A stretch of DNA of 64,000 nt from a marine gamma proteobacterium HTCC2080 (GCA_000169115.1 AAVV01000002.1:186001-250000); one strand, 5' to 3'; positions 29,227 to 38,789 are shown, numbered from the stretch's first letter. The notes: generated by a model from the sequence alone, not told the origin. Numbers and translations: made by a program.

Positions 29227-30294
29227 GTGCCAAGACCCACCTCCCTATCTATTGATCTTAATGCGCTTTCGAACAACGCTGCGACCACGCGCAGGCTTGT
29301 CGGTAACAGCAAAATTTTAGCCTCGGTCAAAGCCAATGCCTATGGACACGGACTCACTCGCTGCAGTGAAGCCTTGAATCAAAAGGTCGATGGCTTCGCA
29401 GTCGCCTTTTGTGAAGAGGCGGTTCTCCTTCGCCAACAGGGCATTACCTTGCCTCTTTTGCTGCTGGAGGGCCCATTCGATCGCGAGGATGTTGATGCCA
29501 TCAAGGAGTACGACCTTATGATGGTGGTACACAGCCACCACCAAATCGAGCTACTTCAAAAATCCGCTTGCCCGCTCACTTCTCCAGTATGGATTAAAAT
29601 TGATACTGGGATGCATCGATTGGGATTCTCTCCAGCAGAGGCACCCTCCGTCGCCCAACGCCTGCACGAAATGGGGGCAAGCTCCACGATACTCATGACC
29701 CACTATGGAGAGGGTGAAGAGCCTGCATCAGCACTGACCCAAGAACAGCAAAGAGCCTGGCAAACATCGACACACTCAATCACATCGGCCACCAGCGCCG
29801 CTAATTCTGCGGCCATAATCAATACGTTAGCGCCCAATACAGACTGGATGCGCCCAGGCATTATGCTCTATGGCGCAGCACACTCTGATCCCATCGGCGC
29901 TTCCCTTGAGGCTGTCATGTCCTTTAGATCAGAGGTCATGGCGATGCGACATATTCTGGCGGGTGATACTGTTGGTTACGGAGGAAGATGGCGAGCACAG
30001 CGCGATAGCACAATCGCAACAATTCCAGTGGGCTACGGCGACGGTTATCCCAGAGGCGCTGAAGACGGAACGCCTGTGTGGCTTCAACATCAATGTGTCC
30101 CGCTGGTCGGCAGGGTTTCCATGGATATGATTACTGTTGACGTTACAGACTTCGCAGGCTGTCACATCGGCACGTCGGTCGAGCTCTGGGGAAAACATTT
30201 ATCGGTCAATGAGGTCGCTAAACATTCGGGCACTATTGGCTACGAACTTCTCACGCGACTGACGGGTAGAGTACCCGTGAACTACCATCTCTAG
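29227..30294 (+). CDS. alr: Alanine racemase
   Basis: PLP enzyme interconverting L- and D-alanine. 355 residues from a GTG at 29227. The PLP lysine is K35 in ASVKANAYGHG, and the opposing catalytic tyrosine is Y251 in DTVGYGGRW. Also visible are IDTGMHRLGF and the C-terminal GRVSMDMITVDVTD. It lies 8 bases after the D-amino-acid transaminase, last gene of the operon. In this position it probably supplies or drains D-alanine for the transaminase, in a catabolic role, or it may be the cell's only alr for murein; the window does not show whether another exists. Confidence 0.95.
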   Translation: MPRPTSLSIDLNALSNNAATTRRLVGNSKILASVKANAYGHGLTRCSEALNQKVDGFAVAFCEEAVLLRQQGITLPLLLLEGPFDREDVDAIKEYDLMMVVHSHHQIELLQKSACPLTSPVWIKIDTGMHRLGFSPAEAPSVAQRLHEMGASSTILMTHYGEGEEPASALTQEQQRAWQTSTHSITSATSAANSAAIINTLAPNTDWMRPGIMLYGAAHSDPIGASLEAVMSFRSEVMAMRHILAGDTVGYGGRWRAQRDSTIATIPVGYGDGYPRGAEDGTPVWLQHQCVPLVGRVSMDMITVDVTDFAGCHIGTSVELWGKHLSVNEVAKHSGTIGYELLTRLTGRVPVNYHL

Positions 30295-30383
30295 AATGCT
30301 GATTACCTGCATATCTACTAGAGCCCGAATGTTGGCAACTCTAATTCACACAGCATTGATGCTGACACGCTAAGACTATTATT

Positions 30384-31910
30384 TTGTCAAAAAGAACTGA
30401 ATCCAGCATTTCCAAAGCTAACGACACTGCCGAGCTCCCAGATGGCAGCCTGCTCGCCGCTCTTGACCTTGGTAGTAACTCATTCCATCTATTGATAGGA
30501 CGTTTGGAGCACGGTGAGATCAAGCCTGTACATACCCTCGCAGAAAAAGTTCAGCTAGGTGCGGGTCTTAATCGGCGCAAGCTCTCACAAAATGCTATCG
30601 AACGTGGCCTCGCTTGTCTCAAACAGTTTGCTCAATTACTTAAAAGCGTGGAGCCCTCGAGAATTCGTGTCGTGGGAACCCACGCTTTACGTCGCGCCAA
30701 TAACCGTCAAGAGTTCACCCAACCCGCGGAACACATTCTCGGTGTCCCCATTGACGTGGTGTATGGCCGTGAAGAAGCGCGTCTCATATACCTCGGTGTC
30801 GCCCACGCACTGGCTGATGATGAGCGAAGCCGGCTCGTTGTAGATATTGGTGGAGGAAGCACTGAGTTTATAGTGGGGCGCCGCTTTGAGCCTACTCGTC
30901 TAGAAAGCTTGCAGCTCGGTTGCGTAAGTTATGCAGACGCCTATTTTCCAAACGGCAAAATCAGTAAGCGCCGATTCTGCAATGCCTATGAGAAAGCCAT
31001 GATTGAGGTGTCTCATATTCGCAAACACTATAGTTCCAAGCATTGGTCTGAAGCTGTTGGCTCCTCCGGCACACTACAAGCGATAGAGACGCTTATCAGA
31101 ATCAATGGCTGGAGCCAGAATGGAATCGACAGCACATCACTCGAACGGTTACGCAAATCACTGCTGAAATATAAACATGCCGATGAAATCCCATGGGAAG
31201 GTCTGAACGATAAAAGACGGCAAGTTTTAGCCGCTGGCGTCGCTATAGCTCTAGCTATCTTCAAAGGGCTCGGCATTGAAAAAATGCGGACATCTAGGGG
31301 CGCACTTCGAGAGGGTGTCGTTTATGATCTGGTCGGCAGGTTGCGTCATGAAGATGTGCGGGAACGTACGATTGGTGCTCTCATCGCACGATATAATGCC
31401 GACCCTTTGGCTTCTGACTCCGTTGCAACCACCGTACAAAATCTCTCTACAGCCGTCGGTAAGTGTTGGCGGTTAGGAAATCGTGATATCGAGTTGCTAG
31501 TCTGGGCTGGAAGGTGCCACGACATCGGCGTGGCCATATCGCAAAAACACTACAATCGGCACTCAGCTTACCTACTCGAAAATTCCGACCTACCAGGCTT
31601 CTCCCAAGGTGAACAGGAGCTGCTCGCCGTATTGGTCAATCATCAACGGGGCAAGCTTCGCAAAGATGAGCTAAACACAATACGCATAAAGCATGGCGAT
31701 AAGGCTTCAAAAATGTTGGCGATCCTGCGTCTCGCAGTGGTCTTAAAGTGGACGGAAGACCTCGAGGACCTTCAAGTTAAAGCATGCCGCACATCGCTGC
31801 ACCTTTGCTTTCCTGCGCAATGGTACAAAGACCACCCGCTCACAGCGAAAGAACTTTTACTATCGAGCAGTGGGATTAAAAAACTAGGGCTTCAGCTGCA
31901 GCTAGATTAA
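30384..31910 (+). CDS. ppx: Exopolyphosphatase (Ppx/GppA family)
   Basis: Enzyme releasing phosphate from inorganic polyphosphate (or pppGpp in the GppA branch). 508 residues from a TTG at 30384; the true start could lie slightly downstream, since the first 25 residues are weakly conserved in character. The actin-like fold shows the phosphate loops ALDLGSNSFHLLIG near residue 29 and VVDIGGGSTEFIVG near residue 153. The C-terminal HD-like domain includes WAGRCHDIGVAISQ followed by a YNRHSAYLLEN helix. Length with the C-terminal domain favours Ppx over GppA. It is convergent with etfA. Confidence 0.9.
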   Translation: MSKRTESSISKANDTAELPDGSLLAALDLGSNSFHLLIGRLEHGEIKPVHTLAEKVQLGAGLNRRKLSQNAIERGLACLKQFAQLLKSVEPSRIRVVGTHALRRANNRQEFTQPAEHILGVPIDVVYGREEARLIYLGVAHALADDERSRLVVDIGGGSTEFIVGRRFEPTRLESLQLGCVSYADAYFPNGKISKRRFCNAYEKAMIEVSHIRKHYSSKHWSEAVGSSGTLQAIETLIRINGWSQNGIDSTSLERLRKSLLKYKHADEIPWEGLNDKRRQVLAAGVAIALAIFKGLGIEKMRTSRGALREGVVYDLVGRLRHEDVRERTIGALIARYNADPLASDSVATTVQNLSTAVGKCWRLGNRDIELLVWAGRCHDIGVAISQKHYNRHSAYLLENSDLPGFSQGEQELLAVLVNHQRGKLRKDELNTIRIKHGDKASKMLAILRLAVVLKWTEDLEDLQVKACRTSLHLCFPAQWYKDHPLTAKELLLSSSGIKKLGLQLQLD

Positions 31911-31918
31911 TGCTCATC

Positions 31919-31964
31919 ATTGGCGACGTCTTGAAAGGGTCATGGACCCTCGTTTGACGCCAAT
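31919..31964. repeat. Two-tier inverted repeat between convergent ppx and etfA
   Basis: An outer stem ATTGGCG (31919-31925) / CGCCAAT (31958-31964) encloses an inner perfect stem AGGGTC (31936-31941) / GACCCT (31945-31950) with an ATG loop. No U-tract follows on either strand, so it is not a standard intrinsic terminator, but its place between convergent genes suggests transcript-end protection or a roadblock. Confidence 0.5.
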
Positions 31965-32036
31965 CACCGACAATCACCTCTCCAGCTCCATTACCGGCGC
32001 CACCACCCTGATTATCGGGGCGATGGCGTCGTGCTT

Positions 32037-32966
32037 TTAGATTGCAGCTTCCAGTTCGGGCAGCGCCTGAAATAAATCAGCAACAAGACCGTAGTCGGCC
32101 ACCTGAAAAATAGGGGCATCTTCGTCTTTGTTGATAGCCACAATAACTTTACTGTCTTTCATTCCTGCCAAATGCTGAATCGCCCCTGAAATACCAACGG
32201 CGATGTAGAGATCCGGGGCGACAATTTTACCCGTTTGCCCTACTTGGTAATCGTTAGGTACAAAGCCCGCGTCTACCGCGGCCCTTGAGGCGCCTATCGC
32301 CGCGCCAAGCTTGTCGGCGATGCCTTCCAGCAGCTGAAAGTTATCACCGTTCTGCATACCCCGACCACCCGATATAACAACAGACGCTGCAGTCAGTTCT
32401 GGTCTATCTGAGACCGCAACCTCTTCGCCAATAAAGCTGGACAACCCAGCATCATGTACGGCGCCGATGGCCTCAACAGCTGCTGAGCCACCCTCTTCTG
32501 GGACACCATCAAAAGCAGTTGTCCGGACAGTGATCACCTTTTTGGCATCTGATGACTGCACGGTCGCTATAACGTTACCCGCATAGATGGGCCTCTTGAA
32601 TGTGTCGGGACTATCAACGGCAATGATGTCAGAAATCTGTGCAACATCGAGTAGTGCTGCAACGCGTGGCATGGTGTTCTTACCACCGGTTGTCGCGGGC
32701 GCAACGACATTGTCGTAACCTGCAGCAACATCGGCAATCAGTAAAGCTACGTTTTCAGCCAGCTGATTTCCGTAGACTGCATTGTCAGCGCTCAATACTT
32801 TCCCAACGCCTGGGATGGCAGCAGCAGCTTCAGCGGCTGCGCCACAATCAACGCCCGCCACTAAAATATCAATATCGCCCCCTAAAGCCTGAGCAGCCGC
32901 CACGGCATTGTGCGTCGCAGGTTTAAGGGTGTTGTTGTCGTGTTCGGCAATAACCAGCGTATTCAT
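32037..32966 (-). CDS. etfA: Electron transfer flavoprotein alpha subunit
   Basis: FAD-carrying subunit of the soluble heterodimer that collects electrons from acyl-CoA and related dehydrogenases and passes them to ETF-ubiquinone oxidoreductase. The 309 residues match the family. The C-terminal FAD-binding part shows GRGMQNGDNF, GASRAAVDAGF, QVGQTGKIVAPDLYIAVG and GISGAIQHLAGMKDS. It overlaps etfB by four bases (ATGA). Confidence 0.97.
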   Translation of the reverse strand: MNTLVIAEHDNNTLKPATHNAVAAAQALGGDIDILVAGVDCGAAAEAAAAIPGVGKVLSADNAVYGNQLAENVALLIADVAAGYDNVVAPATTGGKNTMPRVAALLDVAQISDIIAVDSPDTFKRPIYAGNVIATVQSSDAKKVITVRTTAFDGVPEEGGSAAVEAIGAVHDAGLSSFIGEEVAVSDRPELTAASVVISGGRGMQNGDNFQLLEGIADKLGAAIGASRAAVDAGFVPNDYQVGQTGKIVAPDLYIAVGISGAIQHLAGMKDSKVIVAINKDEDAPIFQVADYGLVADLFQALPELEAAI

Positions 32967-33715
32967 GAGATCACCTTTGCTTCGTTCTTGAGTTTATCGA
33001 CCAGTTGAGCCACATCCTCAACCTTGATTCCTGCAGCGCGCTCCGGCGGTGGTGCCACCCCGAGTTGCGTGACGTGAGATTTCACCTCCACCCCAAGCTC
33101 AGCAGGATTGGTGACCTCTAACGGCTTCTTTTTAGCCTTCATGATGTTGGGCAATGAAGCGTAGCGAGGTTCATTGAGTCGCAGGTCGGTGGTGACGATC
33201 GCAGGCAGTGTCAGTTTAAGGGTTTGTAAGCCCCCATCGACCTCTCTGATAACTTGTAAGCTATCGCCATCGACCTTTATCTCTGAGGCAAAGGTCCCCT
33301 GCCCCATGTTGGCCAATGCACCCAGCATCTGACCGGTCTGATTATTATCACCGTCGATCGACTGCTTGCCCAAAATCACCAACTGTGGCTGCTCTTTATC
33401 GACCACACCTTTCAAAAGCTTGGCTATTTCGAGAGGCTCAGGACGACCCTCTACTTCAACGTGAATACCACGGTCAGCGCCCAGGGCGAGTGCGGTGCGA
33501 ATTTGCTCTTGGCTAGATTTTTCACCCACAGAGACCACCACGACTTCAGAGACTGTTCCGGCCTCTTTAAGGCGCACGGCCTCTTCGACTGCGATCTCAC
33601 AAAAGGGGTTGATGGCCATTTTGACATTGTTAAGTTCAACATCACTGCCATCGGCTTTGGCGCGTACCTTGACGTTATAATCAACCACGCGCTTAACAGC
33701 GACCAGTGCTTTCAT
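32963..33715 (-). CDS. etfB: Electron transfer flavoprotein beta subunit
   Basis: AMP-binding partner of EtfA; 250 residues, the normal length. Typical stretches are MKALVAVKRVVDYNVKVR at the N-terminus, NPFCEIAVEEAVRLKEAG, and the recognition-loop region DLRLNEPRYASLPNIMKAKK. First gene of the leftward etfBA operon. It is divergent from the ETF-ubiquinone oxidoreductase gene with about 210 bases between, so the complete ETF electron path to quinone is encoded here and likely co-regulated. It would serve the acyl-CoA metabolism genes at 16-24 kb. Confidence 0.97.
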   Translation of the reverse strand: MKALVAVKRVVDYNVKVRAKADGSDVELNNVKMAINPFCEIAVEEAVRLKEAGTVSEVVVVSVGEKSSQEQIRTALALGADRGIHVEVEGRPEPLEIAKLLKGVVDKEQPQLVILGKQSIDGDNNQTGQMLGALANMGQGTFASEIKVDGDSLQVIREVDGGLQTLKLTLPAIVTTDLRLNEPRYASLPNIMKAKKKPLEVTNPAELGVEVKSHVTQLGVAPPPERAAGIKVEDVAQLVDKLKNEAKVIS

Positions 33716-33925
33716 TATGACTCCGTAGCTTTGCTAGAATAGTGCTTTGCGGGGTGTTTAGTGTAACATACCCGAAGTTCAAAAAAACGACCACAAGTTC
33801 GGTTTTGATACTGGACTTGGGACTGCTCTAGGCAGAAATCTGCCTCGGGCGCGACTATACCAGCACCGCACCGGAACACACCACACAACTGTGTAGTTCA
33901 ACACCAATTTTGGGGGAAAATCGCT

Positions 33926-35578
33926 ATGGAACGCGAATCAATGGAGTTTGACGTTGTCGTTGTAGGCGCAGGGCCCGCAGGTCTATCTGCCGCAATACGT
34001 ATTATGCAGCTAGCCCAGGAGCAAGAGCGAGAAACGACCGTTTGCGTTGTAGAAAAAGGCTCAGAGGTTGGCGCGCACATTCTCTCAGGTGCGGTATTAG
34101 AACCGCGAGCGCTGAACGAACTGCTGCCAAACTGGTCTGAGTTAGGTGCTCCCCTCTCAACACCCGTGACAGAAGATACTTTCTATTTTTATACCAGTGG
34201 AAGTGGCGCCACCAAACTGCCCAATTTCATGATCCCAAAACCGACCCATAATGAAGGCAACTATATTGTCTCAATGGGCAACGTTTGCAGATGGCTGGCC
34301 GAACAGGCCGAGGGCCTTGGCGTAGAGATTTACCCGGGATTTGCCGCAGCTGAGGTGCTGTACGACGAAGCAGGAGCCGTAAAGGGCATTGCGACCGGAG
34401 AGATGGGCGTTGGGGTAAATGGCGAACAAAAAGATGCCTATGTACCCAGCATGGAGCTTCATGCACGTTATACATTGTTTGCGGAAGGCTGCAGGGGACA
34501 TCTGGGTAAGCAACTCATGCAGCAGTTCGACTTGAGCAAAGACGCCGACCCTCAACACTACGGCATCGGTATCAAGGAAATATGGGAGATAGACCCGAGT
34601 AAGCACGAGCCTGGCAAGGTGGTTCATGGGCTGGGCTGGCCGTTATCCGAGAGCAATTCATCCGGAGGCGCATTTTTGTACCATGCTGAGAATAATCAGG
34701 TTTACTTGGGCCTCATCTGCGATTTGAACTATTCAAACCCCCACCTCAGTCCCTTTGAAGAATTTCAGCGCTGGAAGACTCACCCCACAACTCAATCGGT
34801 TCTTGAAGGCGGGAGCCGGATAGCTTACGGAGCCCGAGCACTAGCCAAGGGTGGACATAACTCATTACCAAAAATGCACTTTCCGGGTGGCCTCTTAATT
34901 GGCTGTGACGCAGGCACTCTGAATAGCGTAAAAATTAAAGGCAACCACACGGCAATGAAGAGCGGCATGATTGCCGCGGAGACGCTTATGGAGGCCCTCT
35001 CCCACGGTGAGGATGCGCCCAGAGATCTCACGGCGTTCACAGACCGCCTAAAAAGCTCATGGCTGGGCGAAGAACTTTATACCACCCGCAACTTTGCAGG
35101 CTTCATGCATAAATTCGGATACCTCGTCGGTGCTGGACTAGTATGGATTGATCAAAATATTTTTGGCGGCAAGCTGCCCTTCACACTTCGCGACAAGAAA
35201 CCCGATTATGCTTGCCTCGAAGACGCTGACAAAGCCAAGAAGCTTGAGTACCCAAAACCGGACAACGTCGTCACGTTTGACCGACTGTCTTCGGTTTTTT
35301 TATCGAACACAAATCATGAAGAAGACCAACCTTGTCACCTGACGTTATTGGACCCAGATGTACCCCTCGCAAAAAACTTGCCGCGCTACAATGAGCCTGC
35401 CCAACGCTACTGTCCTGCGGGGGTTTATGAGATTGTTGAGGATCCTACTGGACAGCGTTTTCAGATCAACGCGCAAAACTGTGTCCATTGCAAAACCTGC
35501 GACATCAAGGATCCATCACAAAACATCACATGGGTTACACCTGAGGGCTTTGGCGGCCCAAACTACCCCAACATGTAG
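33926..35578 (+). CDS. Electron transfer flavoprotein-ubiquinone oxidoreductase
   Basis: Membrane-associated flavo-iron-sulfur enzyme that oxidises ETF and reduces ubiquinone. The 550 residues agree with the family. The FAD Rossmann motif VVVVGAGPAGLSAAIRIMQL is near the N-terminus; SLPKMHFPGGLLIGCDAGTL lies in the middle. The C-terminal ferredoxin-like part has the [4Fe-4S] cysteines in YCPAGVYE and CVHCKTCDIKDPSQNITW. A GGGGGA ribosome-binding site precedes the ATG; MEF at residue 6 is an alternative start. Confidence 0.97.
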   Translation: MERESMEFDVVVVGAGPAGLSAAIRIMQLAQEQERETTVCVVEKGSEVGAHILSGAVLEPRALNELLPNWSELGAPLSTPVTEDTFYFYTSGSGATKLPNFMIPKPTHNEGNYIVSMGNVCRWLAEQAEGLGVEIYPGFAAAEVLYDEAGAVKGIATGEMGVGVNGEQKDAYVPSMELHARYTLFAEGCRGHLGKQLMQQFDLSKDADPQHYGIGIKEIWEIDPSKHEPGKVVHGLGWPLSESNSSGGAFLYHAENNQVYLGLICDLNYSNPHLSPFEEFQRWKTHPTTQSVLEGGSRIAYGARALAKGGHNSLPKMHFPGGLLIGCDAGTLNSVKIKGNHTAMKSGMIAAETLMEALSHGEDAPRDLTAFTDRLKSSWLGEELYTTRNFAGFMHKFGYLVGAGLVWIDQNIFGGKLPFTLRDKKPDYACLEDADKAKKLEYPKPDNVVTFDRLSSVFLSNTNHEEDQPCHLTLLDPDVPLAKNLPRYNEPAQRYCPAGVYEIVEDPTGQRFQINAQNCVHCKTCDIKDPSQNITWVTPEGFGGPNYPNM

Positions 35579-35613
35579 AGGGCAATGCCGCCTTTAGAAG
35601 AACTGGGCATCGT

Positions 35614-36234
35614 CTACTCCGGGGGCATTAGCGAGAGGCGCCTGCCATCGCTGACGATGGCACCTGAATCATCGGCCTGGTTCACAAGGCGGTACCACGC
35701 CGCCCTGGTGAACAGGGCTGTCAGACCATTATCCAGTGTAATGTATGCCGCATTGGCGGCACGAGGTTCTGGCGTTAACGTGTGCCGTGTGTCCAGGGGA
35801 ATCTGGCCGCCGGTATTAAGGGTCAAAATGAGCACATCGGGCAAGTGGCCTGCAAGGGGCTCAGCATCAATGACCCTTAAGGGGTGCAGAGCAACCTTAA
35901 CAGCGACCTTTTCTACCGGCGTGACCAAATAATATTCACCGTCTTCTTCTAACCTTAGAATGCTTGCAAAGAGCTGTACCAACTCATTACGACGGATGGG
36001 AGAACCTTCGTGCCACCAACTGCCATCCTCCCGAATTTCCATACCGATATCACCGCAATGTTCCGGATGCCATCGCTCGACAGGTGGAGGTCGCCGCTCG
36101 GTAACCCAATCAGGAGATGCCAGGGGGCTTCTCCCATGGGCCTCCACCGCAGTAACTGAAACCGCAGCGGCCAACTGGCCTAGGGCATCGCCGGTAGCCC
36201 GAGGGGTCGGCTTCCCAGTCTTTTTAGTGGTCAA
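35614..36234 (-). CDS. DUF1285 family protein
   Basis: A 206-residue protein. The core from about residue 55 (ERWHPEHCGDIGMEIREDGS onward, then WWHEGSPIRRNELVQLFASIL, YYLVTPVEKVAVKV and DNGLTALFTRAAWYRLVNQA) matches DUF1285, a small conserved proteobacterial family of unknown function. The N-terminal 40 residues are Thr/Ala-rich and probably flexible. It ends convergently with the ETF-QO gene, and its start lies 14 bases past the end of the leftward ppiD gene, so the two may be co-transcribed. Confidence 0.82.
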   Translation of the reverse strand: MTTKKTGKPTPRATGDALGQLAAAVSVTAVEAHGRSPLASPDWVTERRPPPVERWHPEHCGDIGMEIREDGSWWHEGSPIRRNELVQLFASILRLEEDGEYYLVTPVEKVAVKVALHPLRVIDAEPLAGHLPDVLILTLNTGGQIPLDTRHTLTPEPRAANAAYITLDNGLTALFTRAAWYRLVNQADDSGAIVSDGRRLSLMPPE

Positions 36235-36248
36235 AATACAAGCCGAGG

Positions 36249-38123
36249 CTAGCGAGTGATAATTTCAGCATTGTCACGCAGTGCAGTTCGATACTCGAGC
36301 ATGGATAGCTGCCCCTGAAGCTGAATAAGCTGAGCAGACATCGCCCCTTTTTCACCGAGCGAGAGATTCTCAAGTTGCCCCGGCTCTACACCTGCCAGCT
36401 CAACGATCGCCAAATCGCCATTGACGAGCTGAGTGCTTTCAAGTTCGGCATCCATACCGTATTGCATAGAAAATGCGAGTGTAACGACTTCAGCAGGCAG
36501 CAGGCTTCCGACTCTTCGCGCGCCCAACTCGACACGCCACTCATAACCCTCTGCCGTAGCAATTTCCTCCAACCGCTCGCCTTCGTTACGGCGTGACCTT
36601 AGAGATTCCAAGAGCGCCAGCTTCGCTGCCAGCTCGGCACTTTGTTCCAAGTCGGCGCGTATAGTTTTAGCCACCTCGGAAAACGGCAAAATTTCGGCGG
36701 CTCGCTTTTCTGCGACTCGAACCACTACGAAACGATTTCCCGAGAGTTCTACGATGGCGCTGTTGTTTCCTTCTAAATACACTTCATCAGAAAACAAAAC
36801 TTCTCTAACAGCACGTTCTGAAAAAACGCCGTCACCACTAGTTAATGACACTGGCGAGGATTGACTTACTGAAAGCGACAACGCGCCTCCCGGCTGTTGG
36901 AGATCTGCAGCATTGAAGCTCAACTCGCGTAATTCATCCACAGTGACCAAAAGGGTTTGATCAGCTTCGGCCTCTTGCATGGATTTTTCTAGTTCATTTT
37001 TAAGCTGCTCGTAATCTGGGGTTTCGCCGGCCACGCGTTCAAGAATGCGAATGAAATGCGTACCCGCATCGGTTTTCACTCCAGCAGAAACTTCACCGAC
37101 TGCAAGACTATTCACCGCACTCTCCATGGCTTCGGGGAATACAGTACCGTCGGTGAAGCCAAGCTCTCCACCTAGAGCGGCTGAGCCCACGTCATCAGAT
37201 AGTTCGGCAGCCAGATCAGCAAAATCCTCATCGGCGGCTATGCGGCTCGCCGCGTCATCGACTCGCCGTGTATAAGCTTCAACCGATTCATCGTCGCCTT
37301 GAATTAGAAGAATGTGCGCTATTAGCGTTTGCTCTGCGACAGTGTACTCATCCTGAATCGAATCGAATTGCTCCTGCAGAGCAACTTGGTCTACCGGGGC
37401 TAAAAAATCATCCCTAGATATCAGAATATAATCTGCGATTACTGTTGCGTCTGAAGTCCACAAGCTAGGGTCCCGATCGTAAACCTGTCTTACTGAATCT
37501 GCTGAAACTTCTGCCGATGAACGCAGCGCTTCGTCAGTTACAATAAGGTATCTCACATCACGCTCTTCAGCAGTTGCCTCTGCCGCCGCCACAAGCTCCG
37601 CAGTGGTGACAAAATCCGAAGCCAGTACGCCTTGCTGTAACTGGCTGAGAATGATTTGCTGTGTTTGCTCCCGTCGGAAACGCTCAGGGGTATATCCTGC
37701 ATTGGCGAGAACCACTTTATATTGATCGGCATCAAAGGCCCCATCAACCTTGAATACGTCTATTGATCCAACGATCTCACCAATAGCACGACTGGAGGCA
37801 ACCATCGCATTCTCCGTGGCTGCCTGCAGCAATAGGGTTCGTTCAATCAGCTCTTCCAGAGCTCTAGGTCTAATACGATCATCATCAAGCATCTCAGGGT
37901 CTATGTTGTCGCCAAAAATTTGCATGAGCTGGCGCTTCTGGCCCTCGATGGCAACCTGCAACTCTTGAGGAGTGATTTCAGTACCGTTGACCTCTGCAAC
38001 CGAAGTCCCTGAGCTGCCAAATATGACCTGTTCAAGACCAAATCCAGCAAAGGACAGAATGATCAGGAATATAAGAATCTTGAAACCGGTATTTTGAGTA
38101 CCGGCGCGAATCGACTGCATCAT
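36249..38123 (-). CDS. ppiD: Periplasmic folding chaperone PpiD (SurA_N/parvulin family)
   Basis: Inner-membrane-anchored, periplasm-facing chaperone near the Sec translocon. The 624 residues match E. coli PpiD. A single N-terminal transmembrane helix spans about residues 15-35 (KILIFLIILSFAGFGLEQV). A SurA_N-like chaperone region follows, then a parvulin domain near residues 260-360 that includes AHILLI, GGELGFTDGTVFPEAMESAV and GTHFIRILE. It lies downstream of hupB, the classical lon-hupB-ppiD order. In E. coli the parvulin domain is inactive; I cannot judge this here. Confidence 0.93.
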   Translation of the reverse strand: MMQSIRAGTQNTGFKILIFLIILSFAGFGLEQVIFGSSGTSVAEVNGTEITPQELQVAIEGQKRQLMQIFGDNIDPEMLDDDRIRPRALEELIERTLLLQAATENAMVASSRAIGEIVGSIDVFKVDGAFDADQYKVVLANAGYTPERFRREQTQQIILSQLQQGVLASDFVTTAELVAAAEATAEERDVRYLIVTDEALRSSAEVSADSVRQVYDRDPSLWTSDATVIADYILISRDDFLAPVDQVALQEQFDSIQDEYTVAEQTLIAHILLIQGDDESVEAYTRRVDDAASRIAADEDFADLAAELSDDVGSAALGGELGFTDGTVFPEAMESAVNSLAVGEVSAGVKTDAGTHFIRILERVAGETPDYEQLKNELEKSMQEAEADQTLLVTVDELRELSFNAADLQQPGGALSLSVSQSSPVSLTSGDGVFSERAVREVLFSDEVYLEGNNSAIVELSGNRFVVVRVAEKRAAEILPFSEVAKTIRADLEQSAELAAKLALLESLRSRRNEGERLEEIATAEGYEWRVELGARRVGSLLPAEVVTLAFSMQYGMDAELESTQLVNGDLAIVELAGVEPGQLENLSLGEKGAMSAQLIQLQGQLSMLEYRTALRDNAEIITR

Positions 38124-38281
38124 TGTTAAGGGCTTCCAGTTGTCTGATTTGCACGGTAAATAAAAAGGGCCATTTACACGGTGATTGAGATAGCCCTAGC
38201 TGCCAAATAGTCAGGGCGCTCTCAGTTTAAGTGGGCGGCCTAAAGACCTATAACCTGCAGGCTGCTTCTGATGCCATTATA

Positions 38282-38312
38282 CGAAAAAAGGCGCAATAAA
38301 GCGCCTTTTTCA
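38282..38312 (-). terminator. Bidirectional-looking terminator after hupB
   Basis: Stem AAGGCGC (38288-38294) / GCGCCTT (38301-38307) with a six-base AT loop is flanked by an A-tract on the left and a T-tract on the right, so it can end transcription on both strands. For the leftward hupB transcript it lies about 60 bases past the stop codon, separating hupB from ppiD. Confidence 0.8.
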
Positions 38313-38372
38313 TCTTGCGAGCCAGTGCTTCGTTACCTCATCCGTTAAAGGAACTCAGTAACGAACTGCCCT

Positions 38373-38648
38373 CTAGCTGTTAACAGCATCCTTGAGCGCT
38401 TTGCCAGCTTTAAAGCCTGGAGCATTCGATGCCTTAATTTGGATGGTCTCACCACTGCGGGGGTTACGGCCTTCTCGTGCAGCGCGATGCTTCACAGAGA
38501 ATGTTCCAAAGCCAACCAGTGATACGGTGTCCTGTTTTGTCAGGGCGCCAGTGATAGCATTGATCGCCGCGTCTAAAGCACGGCCCGCAGAGGCCTTTGA
38601 CAGATCGGCTTCTTCGGCAATAGCGTCTACTAATTCATTTTTATTCAC
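38373..38648 (-). CDS. hupB: DNA-binding protein HU
   Basis: Small histone-like dimer that bends and compacts DNA. The 91 residues match HU. The arm and signature are clear: [20 protein letters not shown] followed by SGETIQIKA and [11 protein letters not shown]. The start is a GTG at 38646-38648 preceded by AGAGGAA. A good sigma70-type promoter lies upstream. Genes lon (upstream) and ppiD (downstream) give the conserved order, which supports the HU-beta assignment. Confidence 0.96.
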   Translation of the reverse strand: MNKNELVDAIAEEADLSKASAGRALDAAINAITGALTKQDTVSLVGFGTFSVKHRAAREGRNPRSGETIQIKASNAPGFKAGKALKDAVNS

Positions 38649-38712
38649 GTGTGTTCCTCTCGGCAGGTTTGATGCAGGGTTGGGCGGGGAGCCCGCTTTT
38701 CTTCATGAGAAG

Positions 38713-38740
38713 GTTATAACGATGGAGTAGAAAGGGTCAA
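38713..38740 (-). promoter_or_regulatory. Sigma70-type promoter of hupB
   Basis: On the minus strand TTGACC (38735-38740) and TATAAC (38713-38718) are separated by 16 bases, five of six matches to each consensus box. It lies about 65 bases ahead of the hupB GTG, so hupB can be expressed independently of lon. Confidence 0.7.
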
Positions 38741-38789
38741 TGAAAGTTCTCCCTAATCAGCTGAAAAAAAGACCTAAAGCACAACAAAG

